From M3007 sp044226205 (GTDB lineage Bacteria; Bacteroidota; Bacteroidia; Chitinophagales; Saprospiraceae), in contig JBGAHL010000007.1 in the NCBI GenBank assembly GCA_044226205.1, forward strand, positions 1 to 64,000: a DNA stretch of 64,000 nucleotides, written 5' to 3'. The position numbers and the translations under genes were made by a program. Each line of letters begins with the position of its first letter. Position 1 is the first letter of the stretch. Below, piece after piece: positions 17,868 through 26,614 of the stretch. Below the pieces are notes generated by a model. The model saw only the letters and a program-made list of their open reading frames with translations, was not told the origin of the DNA and did not search any database.

Positions 17868-18044
17868 GCTGAACGGTTGTAAAACCTGCCGCCGGTAGCT
17901 ATTTTTTTAGTCAATACGCGGTGCAACGGTCTGCAAAGAAAAGAAGCTTCGCTTTCCCCCGGCCCGTTTTCCGCTATTTTTAAAGAGGTGGGACCAAAAT
18001 TCAGTGCCATTTCAATTTAAATGCTTCATGCTGCCCCGCGGTCT

Positions 18045-18052
18045 TACTTTTG
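18045..18052 (+). promoter_or_regulatory. Predicted -7 box abutting the helicase start
   Basis: TACTTTTG matches TAnnTTTG exactly and ends four bases before the ATG at 18057. Counting the usual distance, transcription would start within the initiation codon, predicting a leaderless or nearly leaderless mRNA. No clear -33 element is seen. Confidence 0.45.
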
Positions 18053-18056
18053 CGGC

Positions 18057-19367
18057 ATGCTCGATCGCCCCGCCCTGTTGCTCAACGACGATTTTCGCCA
18101 TACGCTCGACGTATTGGAAAAAACCGACCGCAGCCTGTTCATCACGGGGCGCGCCGGCACGGGGAAAAGCACGCTCTTGCAGTTGTTCCGCAATACCACC
18201 CGGAAAAAGACGGCCGTTTTGGCGCCGACCGGGGTGGCTGCGCTGAATGTTCAGGGCCAGACGATTCATTCTTTTTTCGGGTTTGCCCCGCGCATCGTGA
18301 CGGCAAAGGAGGCCAGCCGCCGCGTGACGATGAAACACCTCAAACGCCTTTACCAAAATGTACAGGTCATCGTCGTCGATGAAATTTCGATGGTGCGGGC
18401 CGATATTCTCGACGGCATGGACCGCTTTCTGCGCGTCAATCGGGAAAATAACCGCCCCTTCGGCGGCGTGCAGATGGTATTTTTCGGCGACCTGTTTCAG
18501 TTGCCGCCCGTGGTCACCAATGATCCCGTGGAGTCGGCCTATTTTCAGGATTACTACGAAACGCCTTATTTTTTTTCAGCAAAAGTGATGCAAGAGCCTG
18601 ATTTCGAACTTGATATGCTCGAACTCAGAAAAGTGTACAGGCAGGAATCGCGTCATTTTCTGCGCCTCCTCGAAGCCATACGAACCAACCAGCTGGACTA
18701 CGACGACCTCGACGATCTCAACGAAAGGTTCCATCCGGCGCCCGAGGCGGAAGACGATTTTATCACGCTCTGCGCCCGCAACGCCACTGCCGACCGACTC
18801 AACCGCCTCGCGCTCGAACAACTGAGCAGCGAGGAAATTACCTTCCAGGCCGAGGTAAAAGGCGCCTTCGACCCCAACCTTTACCCGACCGAGTTGTCGC
18901 TCCGCCTGCGTCTTGGCGCACAGGTGATGTTTGTCAAAAACGACCCGGAAAGAAATTTTGTCAATGGCAGTATCGGCCGCGTAGTTCGCCTTGATAAAGA
19001 GACAGTTGTAGTGGAAATAACCGGCGATGCGGGGCAAAAAAAGAAGGTCGAGGTAACGCCCGTGGAGTGGGAGATCGTGCGGTACAAATCCGATGCGACG
19101 GGCGGCATCGATACGGAATCGGTGGGCTCTTTCCGCCAGTACCCGCTCAAACTGGCCTGGGCCATCACCATCCACAAGAGCCAGGGCAAAACCTTCGACC
19201 GGGTCATGATCGACCTCGGTGGGGGCGCTTTCGAGCACGGTCAGTTGTACGTCGCGCTCAGTCGCTGCCGCACCCTGGAAGGCATTGTTTTGAAACAACG
19301 CATCCGTCCGCAGGACGTCATCACCGACGAGCGGGTGGTCGATTTTTATTCCCGAAGTTTCAGATAA
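18057..19367 (+). CDS. PIF1-like superfamily 1B DNA helicase
   Basis: 436 residues. Walker A is GRAGTGKST (31-39), followed by motif Ia (LAPTGVAALNVQGQTIHSFF), Walker B (VIVVDEISMV) and the FFGDLFQLPPV segment characteristic of the PIF1/RecD2 group. The C-terminal motifs include LAWAITIHKSQGKTFDRVMIDL and LYVALSRCRTLEGI. It should unwind DNA 5' to 3' in an ATP-dependent way. Met13 of the longer frame (ATG at 18057) is chosen because a -7 box lies immediately before it. The neighbouring TIR gene is divergent with a gap of about 190 bases; PIF1-like helicases are widespread housekeeping proteins in this phylum, so a functional link is uncertain. Confidence 0.93.
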   Translation: MLDRPALLLNDDFRHTLDVLEKTDRSLFITGRAGTGKSTLLQLFRNTTRKKTAVLAPTGVAALNVQGQTIHSFFGFAPRIVTAKEASRRVTMKHLKRLYQNVQVIVVDEISMVRADILDGMDRFLRVNRENNRPFGGVQMVFFGDLFQLPPVVTNDPVESAYFQDYYETPYFFSAKVMQEPDFELDMLELRKVYRQESRHFLRLLEAIRTNQLDYDDLDDLNERFHPAPEAEDDFITLCARNATADRLNRLALEQLSSEEITFQAEVKGAFDPNLYPTELSLRLRLGAQVMFVKNDPERNFVNGSIGRVVRLDKETVVVEITGDAGQKKKVEVTPVEWEIVRYKSDATGGIDTESVGSFRQYPLKLAWAITIHKSQGKTFDRVMIDLGGGAFEHGQLYVALSRCRTLEGIVLKQRIRPQDVITDERVVDFYSRSFR

Positions 19368-19371
19368 TGGC

Positions 19372-20394
19372 TCAGGGCAGCGGGATGCCCGTCGTTTCCA
19401 GCCCGATTTTCACCCTTTTTTCCACTTCTTTCAGGATGCGGTGCGCCAGATCGAGCGCTTTGAGGCCGTCGGACAAGCTGACCACCGGGGTTGTGTCCTG
19501 CACGATGCTGTCGTAAAAAGTCTCCAGTTCGCGTTGAATCGCGTTGACCGGCGCGGTTTCCGGCATTTGCATGTGCAGCCATTTTTTGCCGCCCGGCGTG
19601 TCGAATTCCATCAATTGATCCTGGGGCGGGAGGTTGGCGGCATCGGGCGCGAAAAGTTGAACGATCTGCGCGGTTTTGTCCAGAAAGTCGAGGCTGATGT
19701 AGGCAAAGGGCTGGAAGATGCGCATTTTTCGCATCTGTTTGAGCGAGATGCGGCTGGCCGTGAGGTTGGCCACGCAACCGTTGGCAAATTCGATGCGGGC
19801 GTTGGCAATGTCGGGTGTGTGGCTGAGCACTGCCACGCCGCTGGCGCTGACGTTGCGCACGGGGCTGTCCACCAATTGCAGAATCAGGTCGAGGTCGTGG
19901 ATCATCAGGTCGAGAATGACCGACACGTCGGTGCCGCGGGGGGAAAAAGCCGCGAGGCGGTGCCCTTCGATAAACATCGGGTTGGATTGCACGCCCTGCA
20001 TGGCCTGAAAAGCCGGGTTGAAACGTTCGACGTGCCCGACCTGCACTTTAACCCCTTGTTTTTCAGCCAGTTTTAACAATCGCCGCCCTTCCGAAACCGT
20101 CTCGGTCACGGGTTTTTCCAAAAAAACATGCTTTCCGGCCCGCAGGGCCTGGGTTGCCAGGGCAAAATGCGTGACCGTGGGCGTGACGATATCCACGGCG
20201 TCGACTTCGTGGAGCAGGTCTTTCAGGGAAGAAAACCGCCTCAGTTCCGGGTATTGTGCCAGAACCGAGGCGGCATTTTTTTCATCGGGGTCATAAAATC
20301 CGGCCAGTTCCCAACAGGAAGTTGCCAGAATACATTTCAGGTGGATTTTTCCGAGGTGACCCACGCCGAGCAGGCCGATTTTACGTTTGTTCAT
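19372..20394 (-). CDS. Gfo/Idh/MocA family NAD(P)-dependent oxidoreductase
   Basis: 340 residues. The Rossmann fingerprint GVGHLGKIH (10-18) opens the protein and the family's EKPV motif follows near 97-100 (HVFLEKPVTETV). The C-terminal half forms the usual alpha/beta substrate domain. Members oxidise or reduce sugars, inositols, biliverdin or similar substrates; the substrate here is unknown. It starts 37 bases after the stop of the T9SS surface-protein gene on the same strand, but has its own -7 box directly before the ATG (20400-20407). Its stop codon is four bases from the end of the convergent helicase gene. Confidence 0.9.
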   Translation of the reverse strand: MNKRKIGLLGVGHLGKIHLKCILATSCWELAGFYDPDEKNAASVLAQYPELRRFSSLKDLLHEVDAVDIVTPTVTHFALATQALRAGKHVFLEKPVTETVSEGRRLLKLAEKQGVKVQVGHVERFNPAFQAMQGVQSNPMFIEGHRLAAFSPRGTDVSVILDLMIHDLDLILQLVDSPVRNVSASGVAVLSHTPDIANARIEFANGCVANLTASRISLKQMRKMRIFQPFAYISLDFLDKTAQIVQLFAPDAANLPPQDQLMEFDTPGGKKWLHMQMPETAPVNAIQRELETFYDSIVQDTTPVVSLSDGLKALDLAHRILKEVEKRVKIGLETTGIPLP

Positions 20395-20399
20395 GGCGG

Positions 20400-20407
20400 C
20401 AAAAATA
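20400..20407 (-). promoter_or_regulatory. Predicted -7 box abutting the oxidoreductase start
   Basis: On the minus strand, TATTTTTG is followed by CCGCC and the ATG at 20394. The same 16 bases, TATTTTTGCCGCCATG, occur at the ribF-GT2 start (59644-59659). The expected start of transcription falls within the initiation codon. Confidence 0.5.
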
Positions 20408-20431
20408 CCATACTGGAATGGCTTGCCGGCG

Positions 20432-23200
20432 TTATTGGGCGATGATCTGTCCGCTCGCTAAACGTTTGTTTTTGTCCTGAATGTCGAACAGGTAAACGCC
20501 CTGGGGCAGTCCCTCTCTCCGGAATTGAAAGGTGTCTCCCTGGATGGATTCCCGCCGAAGCAGTCGGCCTTGTTGGTCGAACAGCGAAAAAATGCCATTC
20601 AGGGATTGGTCAAAACGGAAAGTGGTCGTTTCGCGAAACGGGTTGGGGCCTATGACGAAATCGGGCTGACCGGGTTCCGGTTGCTGGCTGACCAGCAGCA
20701 TATAGTCTTGCCCGACTGTGTGATAGGTCTGGTTGGTTATCACCGGCGGATTGAAGTCGAAATAGATGGCCGCGCTGTTGAGAATCACCGTACCCAGCGG
20801 CATATCGGTGCGTTGCGAGATCCGGAATTGGACAAAACCGTGCGAAGCCGGCTCATTCGTGGTGGAATCGGGCAGGAGAATGTTGTTGAACGTGCATTTT
20901 AGTGTATTGCCGTCCACGATATTCCAGGTGTACGGATGTGAAGCCGTTTCCACACGCAGACTGGCCGGGTCGAGCCAGGGCGCGAGCGTGTCGCGCAGTA
21001 CGACGGTAAAGGCCGTATCGGTGCCGGTGTTCTGGAACCTGATGCGGTAGGTAATGTCGGTGTTGGGTTCGATGAAATGATTGCTGGAATACCCCTCCGG
21101 CAAACCGGTTTTGTCGTTGGGGTCCCAACTGGCCACTACGCGGTGGCAATCGATGTCGATGAATAGGTCTCGGTCGTCCACGGCATATTGCAGAGACAAT
21201 CCTTGATTTTCAGGCATGCCGCATCCTTCTACCCAGATACTGGGCATCGACTGGCCGGGGTGAAAAGGCTCCTGATCAGCTTCCAGGCGATAAAGGGCGC
21301 CGGTTTGCACCGGTTGTTCGACGGTTATTTCCCCGAGCGGGGGCAAATTGAACGGAATGGTCATCAAAACCACCTGATCTTCGATGACGATATATTCAAG
21401 TCCGGGTGAGGTGGGCGAGTTGCCGGCGTTGCGCAGGTGAAAAAGCACGAGGGAGTCGCCCTGGCATTCGGCATTCAAGCGAATGTCGGCGCCGCTCCAC
21501 TCGGGCAGAGGCATACAGAAAGTATCGGGGAAAATATGCGCCTCGATACACAGCCCTTGCCCCAGTTCAGTCGAGTCGCAATCGACCACGGCAACGATGT
21601 TGAAACTGCCGCATTCGTTGGGTTCCACGTTGCCGATATCGAACCAAAGACTATCGCCCACGATTTGGCTGACCGGCCATCCGGCCGAGGTGAAATCCAG
21701 TTCCGGTGGTAGTACGACGAGGATTTTGGTATCGGGTGAAGCCGCTGTGCCGACATTACACCAGCTGACTTTTCCGGTATTTTCGAAGCAGCGACGCAGG
21801 ATAGGAAACCCGATATTCACTTCCATTTCCGGGCAATCGATCACCGGGCGCATCGGGATTTTCAGGGTGTCGGTCAGGTAGTTGCCGTCGAAAGTATAGC
21901 TGTCGTAGCCCGGGCAGGGGTCCCAGTATTGACCCGGGTGGTGCAGAATAAGGTCGTACGTACCTGAATCGAGCTGGAACTCGAAGTAGCCGTTGGCGTC
22001 CGAGACGACCAGCAGTTCATTCATTTCCACCTTCCAGTTTTGCATGCCGGGTTCGTTGCTGCCTGCATTGCAATTCAGGTTGAGGTCGTTGACAATCTTG
22101 CCCACCAGTACGTTTGAATATTGGGTACCGTCGGGTTTGAATTTCCATACGATGGCATCGCAGGCGCCGTCGTCGGTTTCGGGGTTCTCATTTCGCCGGC
22201 CGGAGAGGACGAAAGTGCCGTCGGGGTTGAGCACGCCGTCTTCGAAATACGTGGCGTACAGCGGATTGATCGTGCGGGTCCACAACTCATTACCGTTGGC
22301 ATCGAGCCGATAGAGGCGCGGTTTGCGGAAGGGGTCGTAGTAAGAACGACCCACGATGAGATAGCCGCCGTCGTCGGTCGGGATCAGTCGCTCGCCGATG
22401 TCGATGCTGTTCGTCTGGTGTTCATGCGTCCAGAGGGTATTTCCATTGGGCGATATTTTCAGGATTTTATAAAAATTGGGCGGTCCGCTCTGGAAAGTTA
22501 CATAGGTGGCCAAAAGAATATAATTGCCATCGTTGTCGAAGGAGATTTGGCTGTAGTTGTCTTGTAAAGCCTTGTTGTAGAGAAGGTTACCTTCCGGAGA
22601 AAACACGCTGAGGTTTGATCCGGAATAGTTCAATACCACAATTCGTCCGTCCGGAGCAAAGCCGATATTGGAAAAATCCTGCGGAAGAACATGGTTTTTC
22701 TGCCAGATCAAATTGCCGTCGAAGCCGTATTTGCGGAGCCCCAGCGAGTCGTTGTACAAGGTGGCTTTGTATAAAATGATACCGTCTGCCTGTCGACCGA
22801 GTGTGATGTAACGCTCGGACGGCAGCCGAAAAACCGTGTTGCCGCCTGGGTCAAGTTTGTGAAAACTGTCCTGAAACGTCAGGTAAATGTCGCCGTCGGG
22901 ATCGAGCAGGGTAGGGCCGTCGATGGGCCAGTTGTACACTGGCTGATCCTCGAATTTATGCTCCCAGATCATCTCGCCTTCGGCATCGAGGCGCAGCAGG
23001 CTGCTGGAGTAAAAGATTGGGATACCTGAGTTTGGATGATACCATTGCCGCAGCAAATAGCCGCCGTCGGGCGTCCGGGTGATGCGCCGCCCGCTCTCCG
23101 GTTGCCCCGGATTGCCGTAGCGTTTTTGCCAACCCTGGGCCTCGGAAATATTGACCAGGGCCAGCAGCCCTAAAAGTGTCAGGAGGATTATTCGTGTCAT
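20432..23200 (-). CDS. T9SS-exported surface protein with propeller-like repeats and DUF7619/DUF11-like domain
   Basis: 922 residues. A signal peptide (about 1-21) is followed by roughly seven propeller-type repeats (25-345) with phrases such as LLRLDAEGEMIWEHKF, KISPNGNTLWTHE and RLDANGNELWTRTI. A carboxypeptidase-regulatory-like stretch follows (about 350-430), then beta-sandwich modules, a DUF7619-like domain (about 690-835, ASWDPNDKTGLPEGY to AAIYFDFNPPVITNQTYHTVG) and a T9SS CTD (about 850-922, with GPNPF). Likely a cell-surface or secreted adhesin or structural protein; no enzymatic motif is seen. Divergent from the helical-repeat gene at 23360. Confidence 0.85.
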   Translation of the reverse strand: MTRIILLTLLGLLALVNISEAQGWQKRYGNPGQPESGRRITRTPDGGYLLRQWYHPNSGIPIFYSSSLLRLDAEGEMIWEHKFEDQPVYNWPIDGPTLLDPDGDIYLTFQDSFHKLDPGGNTVFRLPSERYITLGRQADGIILYKATLYNDSLGLRKYGFDGNLIWQKNHVLPQDFSNIGFAPDGRIVVLNYSGSNLSVFSPEGNLLYNKALQDNYSQISFDNDGNYILLATYVTFQSGPPNFYKILKISPNGNTLWTHEHQTNSIDIGERLIPTDDGGYLIVGRSYYDPFRKPRLYRLDANGNELWTRTINPLYATYFEDGVLNPDGTFVLSGRRNENPETDDGACDAIVWKFKPDGTQYSNVLVGKIVNDLNLNCNAGSNEPGMQNWKVEMNELLVVSDANGYFEFQLDSGTYDLILHHPGQYWDPCPGYDSYTFDGNYLTDTLKIPMRPVIDCPEMEVNIGFPILRRCFENTGKVSWCNVGTAASPDTKILVVLPPELDFTSAGWPVSQIVGDSLWFDIGNVEPNECGSFNIVAVVDCDSTELGQGLCIEAHIFPDTFCMPLPEWSGADIRLNAECQGDSLVLFHLRNAGNSPTSPGLEYIVIEDQVVLMTIPFNLPPLGEITVEQPVQTGALYRLEADQEPFHPGQSMPSIWVEGCGMPENQGLSLQYAVDDRDLFIDIDCHRVVASWDPNDKTGLPEGYSSNHFIEPNTDITYRIRFQNTGTDTAFTVVLRDTLAPWLDPASLRVETASHPYTWNIVDGNTLKCTFNNILLPDSTTNEPASHGFVQFRISQRTDMPLGTVILNSAAIYFDFNPPVITNQTYHTVGQDYMLLVSQQPEPGQPDFVIGPNPFRETTTFRFDQSLNGIFSLFDQQGRLLRRESIQGDTFQFRREGLPQGVYLFDIQDKNKRLASGQIIAQ

Positions 23201-23313
23201 GGGTGCGATGGGTTGAGGTGAACTGATGGCGTAAAGGTGCAGTGCGCCGGGTTTTTAAGTAAAATACAATTTTTAAGGGTTTGTCAATTTTAAAATTAAT
23301 AAAAAACAAATAA

Positions 23314-23343
23314 ATTGATGATTTACAGATAATTATACTTTTG
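23314..23343 (+). promoter_or_regulatory. Predicted promoter of the helical-repeat gene
   Basis: ATTG at 23314-23317, an 18-base spacer and an exact -7 box TACTTTTG at 23336-23343 form a good Bacteroidota promoter. Transcription would start near 23350, about ten bases before the ATG at 23360. It lies in an A+T-rich divergent region shared with the minus-strand surface-protein gene. Confidence 0.6.
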
Positions 23344-23359
23344 TTTGTCAAAATAAAAG

Positions 23360-24811
23360 ATGCAAATCATGCAGGATTCTCCTCTGATAATATCCTTTCA
23401 GCGCCTTTCCAAAGCCGAGCGGCAGGCCTTGCGAAAGTGGGTGAACAGCCCTTTCTTCAACCAGCGCGCAGATGTTGTCCGGCTTTTCGAGTATCTGTGT
23501 ACGCATGTGCCGGTCGACAAGCCAGCGCCGCAAAACAGCGGAGAACTGGAAAAAATCAGGGTCTTTGCGCATGTTTTTCCCACCGATGGGCGGCGCTCGG
23601 CCAAGGGATACTCCGACGCAGACATGCGTTATGCCATGTCGTTTTTATACCAGGCCGTCAAACAATTCCTGGCTTATGCGCATTGGGCGGAAGACGAAAC
23701 CGACACCGCGCTGCATTTGTGCAAGTCCCTGCGCACTCGGGGGCTTGATCGGCTTTTTGAAAAAGAAAGTGCTGTTTTGAGTGATAAACTAGCTCGAAAG
23801 GCCCATCAAAGCGTCGATTTTTTTTACCGGCAGTATCAGTTGCAACTCGAACACTGGGAGTTGTTTCGCCGCGCCAACCGCGGCACGGCCGAAGCGCTGC
23901 GCACCGCCGGCGCTGCCCGCGACGCCTTCATTGCCGCCGAAACGCTCCGGGAGGCCGCTGCGCTACGAGCAGCCCCCGGGGCTAGTGCCGAGAGCGAACA
24001 TTCCATTTTTTTGCAGGCTACACTTGACGCGCTTAAAGCCGGCCATTTCGCCGACAAACCGGCTGTTGTTGCCTATTTTCATTGTTATCAAATGCTCACG
24101 ACAGATGAGGCGCCGTCGGAAACCCACTTTCAGGCTTTGTATCGCATATTGACGGAACACTGGGCGCTGTTCCCTGCCAATGAGAGCCGCGACCTGTTTG
24201 TGATGGCGATCAACTATTGTATCCGACGACTCAACCGGGGCGCCAAAGCCTACATCCGCTCGGCGCTCGACTTGTACCGAAGCGGGCTGGAATTGCGCAT
24301 TTTGCTGGAAGACGGGCAGCTGAACAAATACACCTACAACAACGTGCTTTTGCTGGCGCTGGCGCTTGAAGAATGGGACTGGGCGTTCCATTTTTTGGAA
24401 GAATACCGGGCGCTTTTGCCGCTTCGCGACCGCAACAGTGTTTGGCGCTACAACCTCGCTACTTATTATTTTCGAAAAAAGGAATACCGGCAGGCCCAGG
24501 AAATTTTAAGCCAGGTTGAGTTCAAAGATGTGTTTTACAACCTGGAAGCACGACGGATGCTCGTGCGCATCTTTTTCGATACCGAGGAATTTGCCGCGCT
24601 CGACTCTCTGCTCGATAGTTTTTCCGTGTATCTGCAGCGCAAGCGCACGACCTTGGGGTATCACAAAGAACTGAATCTGAACTTTATACGATTTGTCAAA
24701 CAGATATTGCGCCTCGAACCCGGAGATTCGGAGGGCTTGGCGCGCTTGCGGGAAAAGATTCAAAAAGCGCCCTCGGTAGCCGAGCGGGAATGGTTGTTGC
24801 AAAAATGCTGA
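23360..24811 (+). CDS. Uncharacterised helical-repeat (TPR-like) protein
   Basis: 483 residues; I do not recognise a named family. The sequence is almost entirely amphipathic helix with TPR-like pairs in the C-terminal half (for example YNNVLLLALALEEWDWAFHFLEEYRALL and YNLATYYFRKKEYRQAQEILSQVEF). There is no signal peptide or membrane segment, so it is probably a cytoplasmic scaffold. The N-terminus (LSKAERQALRKWVNSPFFNQRADVVRLF) resembles the start of similar-sized hypothetical proteins in this phylum. A second ATG lies three codons in. It stops three bases before the convergent glycosyltransferase gene, with no terminator between them. Confidence 0.75.
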   Translation: MQIMQDSPLIISFQRLSKAERQALRKWVNSPFFNQRADVVRLFEYLCTHVPVDKPAPQNSGELEKIRVFAHVFPTDGRRSAKGYSDADMRYAMSFLYQAVKQFLAYAHWAEDETDTALHLCKSLRTRGLDRLFEKESAVLSDKLARKAHQSVDFFYRQYQLQLEHWELFRRANRGTAEALRTAGAARDAFIAAETLREAAALRAAPGASAESEHSIFLQATLDALKAGHFADKPAVVAYFHCYQMLTTDEAPSETHFQALYRILTEHWALFPANESRDLFVMAINYCIRRLNRGAKAYIRSALDLYRSGLELRILLEDGQLNKYTYNNVLLLALALEEWDWAFHFLEEYRALLPLRDRNSVWRYNLATYYFRKKEYRQAQEILSQVEFKDVFYNLEARRMLVRIFFDTEEFAALDSLLDSFSVYLQRKRTTLGYHKELNLNFIRFVKQILRLEPGDSEGLARLREKIQKAPSVAEREWLLQKC

Positions 24812-24814
24812 TGT

Positions 24815-26521
24815 TCAATGACCGATGGCCTTGCTGGCGGGCAAAGGATTGCGTTCAAAAAATACAAACCCGTTTTTCCGATACAACTCGTGGCAGTCGG
24901 GCAACTCGGGTATGTCTTGCAAATTGGTGATTTTAGCCACGAAATAGACCTTTTTGCCCGGGTTTCCGCGGGAAAGGGTGGGGTAGTTGTCGAGGGTTTT
25001 GTCGCCTTCCACCGGCGGTTTTTGGGTGTAAAAAAGGTGGGCATAACTTTTAAAACCCACGGGTTTGACAAAACAATCCTCGCCGACTTTGCTTTCGTAA
25101 AATTCGATCGCCGCCCGTTGAGAATACGCTTCGATGTTCGGCACGTTCCACATCAGAAAAAACACCATGGTCAGCAGACCGCCGCCGAAGGCTGCCTGCG
25201 CGGCTTTCCAGCCCTGTCTTTTTTGCCACAACACCGCCGCATACACACTGCCCACGACGAGGGCAAGCCCGGGCAAGGCCTGCCACCAGTGCCAGCTAAC
25301 CTCCGCTTCGAGATTGGCCAGCGCAAAACGGTCGCGCGCCAGCAGCGTTTTCAGCCACTCCACGCGCTGACCGGCCAATGGCAAAGCAAACATCGCCGCT
25401 CCGAGCAACAAACCGATCAGCGACAGCAGCGCCGTGACAATCCGTTGCCGTATTCCCCAGCGAATCATGCGCCAGATGGTCACGGAACCGAGGTAGGTCA
25501 GCGGAAAATAGGCCAGCGAGGAGTAGTGCAGAATTTTGGTTTTGACGATGCTGAAAAGGATCAAAACGACCCAAAACAACAACTGCATCCAGGTGGTCAG
25601 GTCGGAACGTTCGCAACTGGCCAGCGTGTCGGACTCCAGCAACTCCTCCTCCGGCTGATGATCGCCCCAGAGGTTGGGAATGGCAAACGCGGACACCGGA
25701 AAACAACCGATTAGCAAAACCACGAAGTGGTACCCGAAAAACCCGCCATGCCCCGCGTCGGGGGTGGAAAAAAGCCGTACCTGGTACACGATAAATTCGT
25801 GGATGAACCACGAGCCATGTAGCAAATACTCGGCCGCAAACCAGACCGCGCCGACGCTCCCCGTAGCCAGGGTGAACAGAACGGTGTGGAGGAAAAAACC
25901 CTTGTTGCGGAAGCGGTAACGCGCCCAGTACAAGCCCAGCACCAGCCAGACGATCAGCAAGGCCGTCGGACCTTTTGTCATGACCGCCAGCCCCAACGAC
26001 CAGCCGCCGAGCAACAACCAATGATATTTTTGCCAGAAACCCTTCGTTTCATGGACGGTAAAAAACTGCCAGCGAAATTCGATGAATCCATACAAACCCA
26101 TGAAAATGAGCAAGTTGAACCAGGGGTCGATGATGCCGCTGCGGAAATACAGGTGGGGCAACATGCTGCCTGCCCAGGCCAGCGCCCAGATCCAGCCGAA
26201 CATGCGGTCGTGCAATTTGTACCCGATGCGGTAAGAAAGCAGCAGCGTAATCAGGCCGCAAACCGCGTTGGGGAAACGGGCGGCAAACTCGTTGACCCCG
26301 AAGATTTTCATCGAGGCGACCTGCATCCAGAAAAACAGCGGGGGTTTTTCCCAAAATGGCTCGAAATCGATCTGCGGGCGCAGGTAGTCGCCCGTTTGCA
26401 TCATTTCCCGCGCGCACTCGGCGAAGTTGATTTCGTCCCAGTCAAAAAGATGCACAGCGCCCAGATAAGGGACGAACAACATTAACGACAACAAGCCGAG
26501 CAAATAATAGTCGCGCCGCAT
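24815..26521 (-). CDS. GT39/ArnT-type integral membrane glycosyltransferase
   Basis: 568 residues from the ATG at 26521. The hydrophobic N-terminal helix is followed by FDWDEINFAECAREM, the periplasmic loop with the catalytic-type Asp-Glu of PMT_2/ArnT enzymes, and then ten or more membrane helices up to about residue 430 and a soluble C-terminal domain. Such enzymes transfer sugars from polyprenyl-phosphate donors to lipid A, proteins or glycans on the outer side of the inner membrane; the acceptor is unknown. The frame opens at 26605 but the extra 28 residues are not hydrophobic and precede the conserved part. Downstream of the OppC-like gene by 93 bases. Confidence 0.88.
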   Translation of the reverse strand: MRRDYYLLGLLSLMLFVPYLGAVHLFDWDEINFAECAREMMQTGDYLRPQIDFEPFWEKPPLFFWMQVASMKIFGVNEFAARFPNAVCGLITLLLSYRIGYKLHDRMFGWIWALAWAGSMLPHLYFRSGIIDPWFNLLIFMGLYGFIEFRWQFFTVHETKGFWQKYHWLLLGGWSLGLAVMTKGPTALLIVWLVLGLYWARYRFRNKGFFLHTVLFTLATGSVGAVWFAAEYLLHGSWFIHEFIVYQVRLFSTPDAGHGGFFGYHFVVLLIGCFPVSAFAIPNLWGDHQPEEELLESDTLASCERSDLTTWMQLLFWVVLILFSIVKTKILHYSSLAYFPLTYLGSVTIWRMIRWGIRQRIVTALLSLIGLLLGAAMFALPLAGQRVEWLKTLLARDRFALANLEAEVSWHWWQALPGLALVVGSVYAAVLWQKRQGWKAAQAAFGGGLLTMVFFLMWNVPNIEAYSQRAAIEFYESKVGEDCFVKPVGFKSYAHLFYTQKPPVEGDKTLDNYPTLSRGNPGKKVYFVAKITNLQDIPELPDCHELYRKNGFVFFERNPLPASKAIGH

Positions 26522-26614
26522 GGATTCAAGGTAAAAGTGACTGACGTTTTTGAAGGTTGGCCGAAGCGTATGCGCAAACAAGTGAAAACACGTTCTGTTT
26601 AGCAAAGGCGCTTC

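Noticed and set aside
25296..26021. 241-codon frame within the GT39 gene, same strand
   Set aside because: It is an out-of-phase shadow of the glycosyltransferase with Arg/Gly-rich, low-complexity translation.
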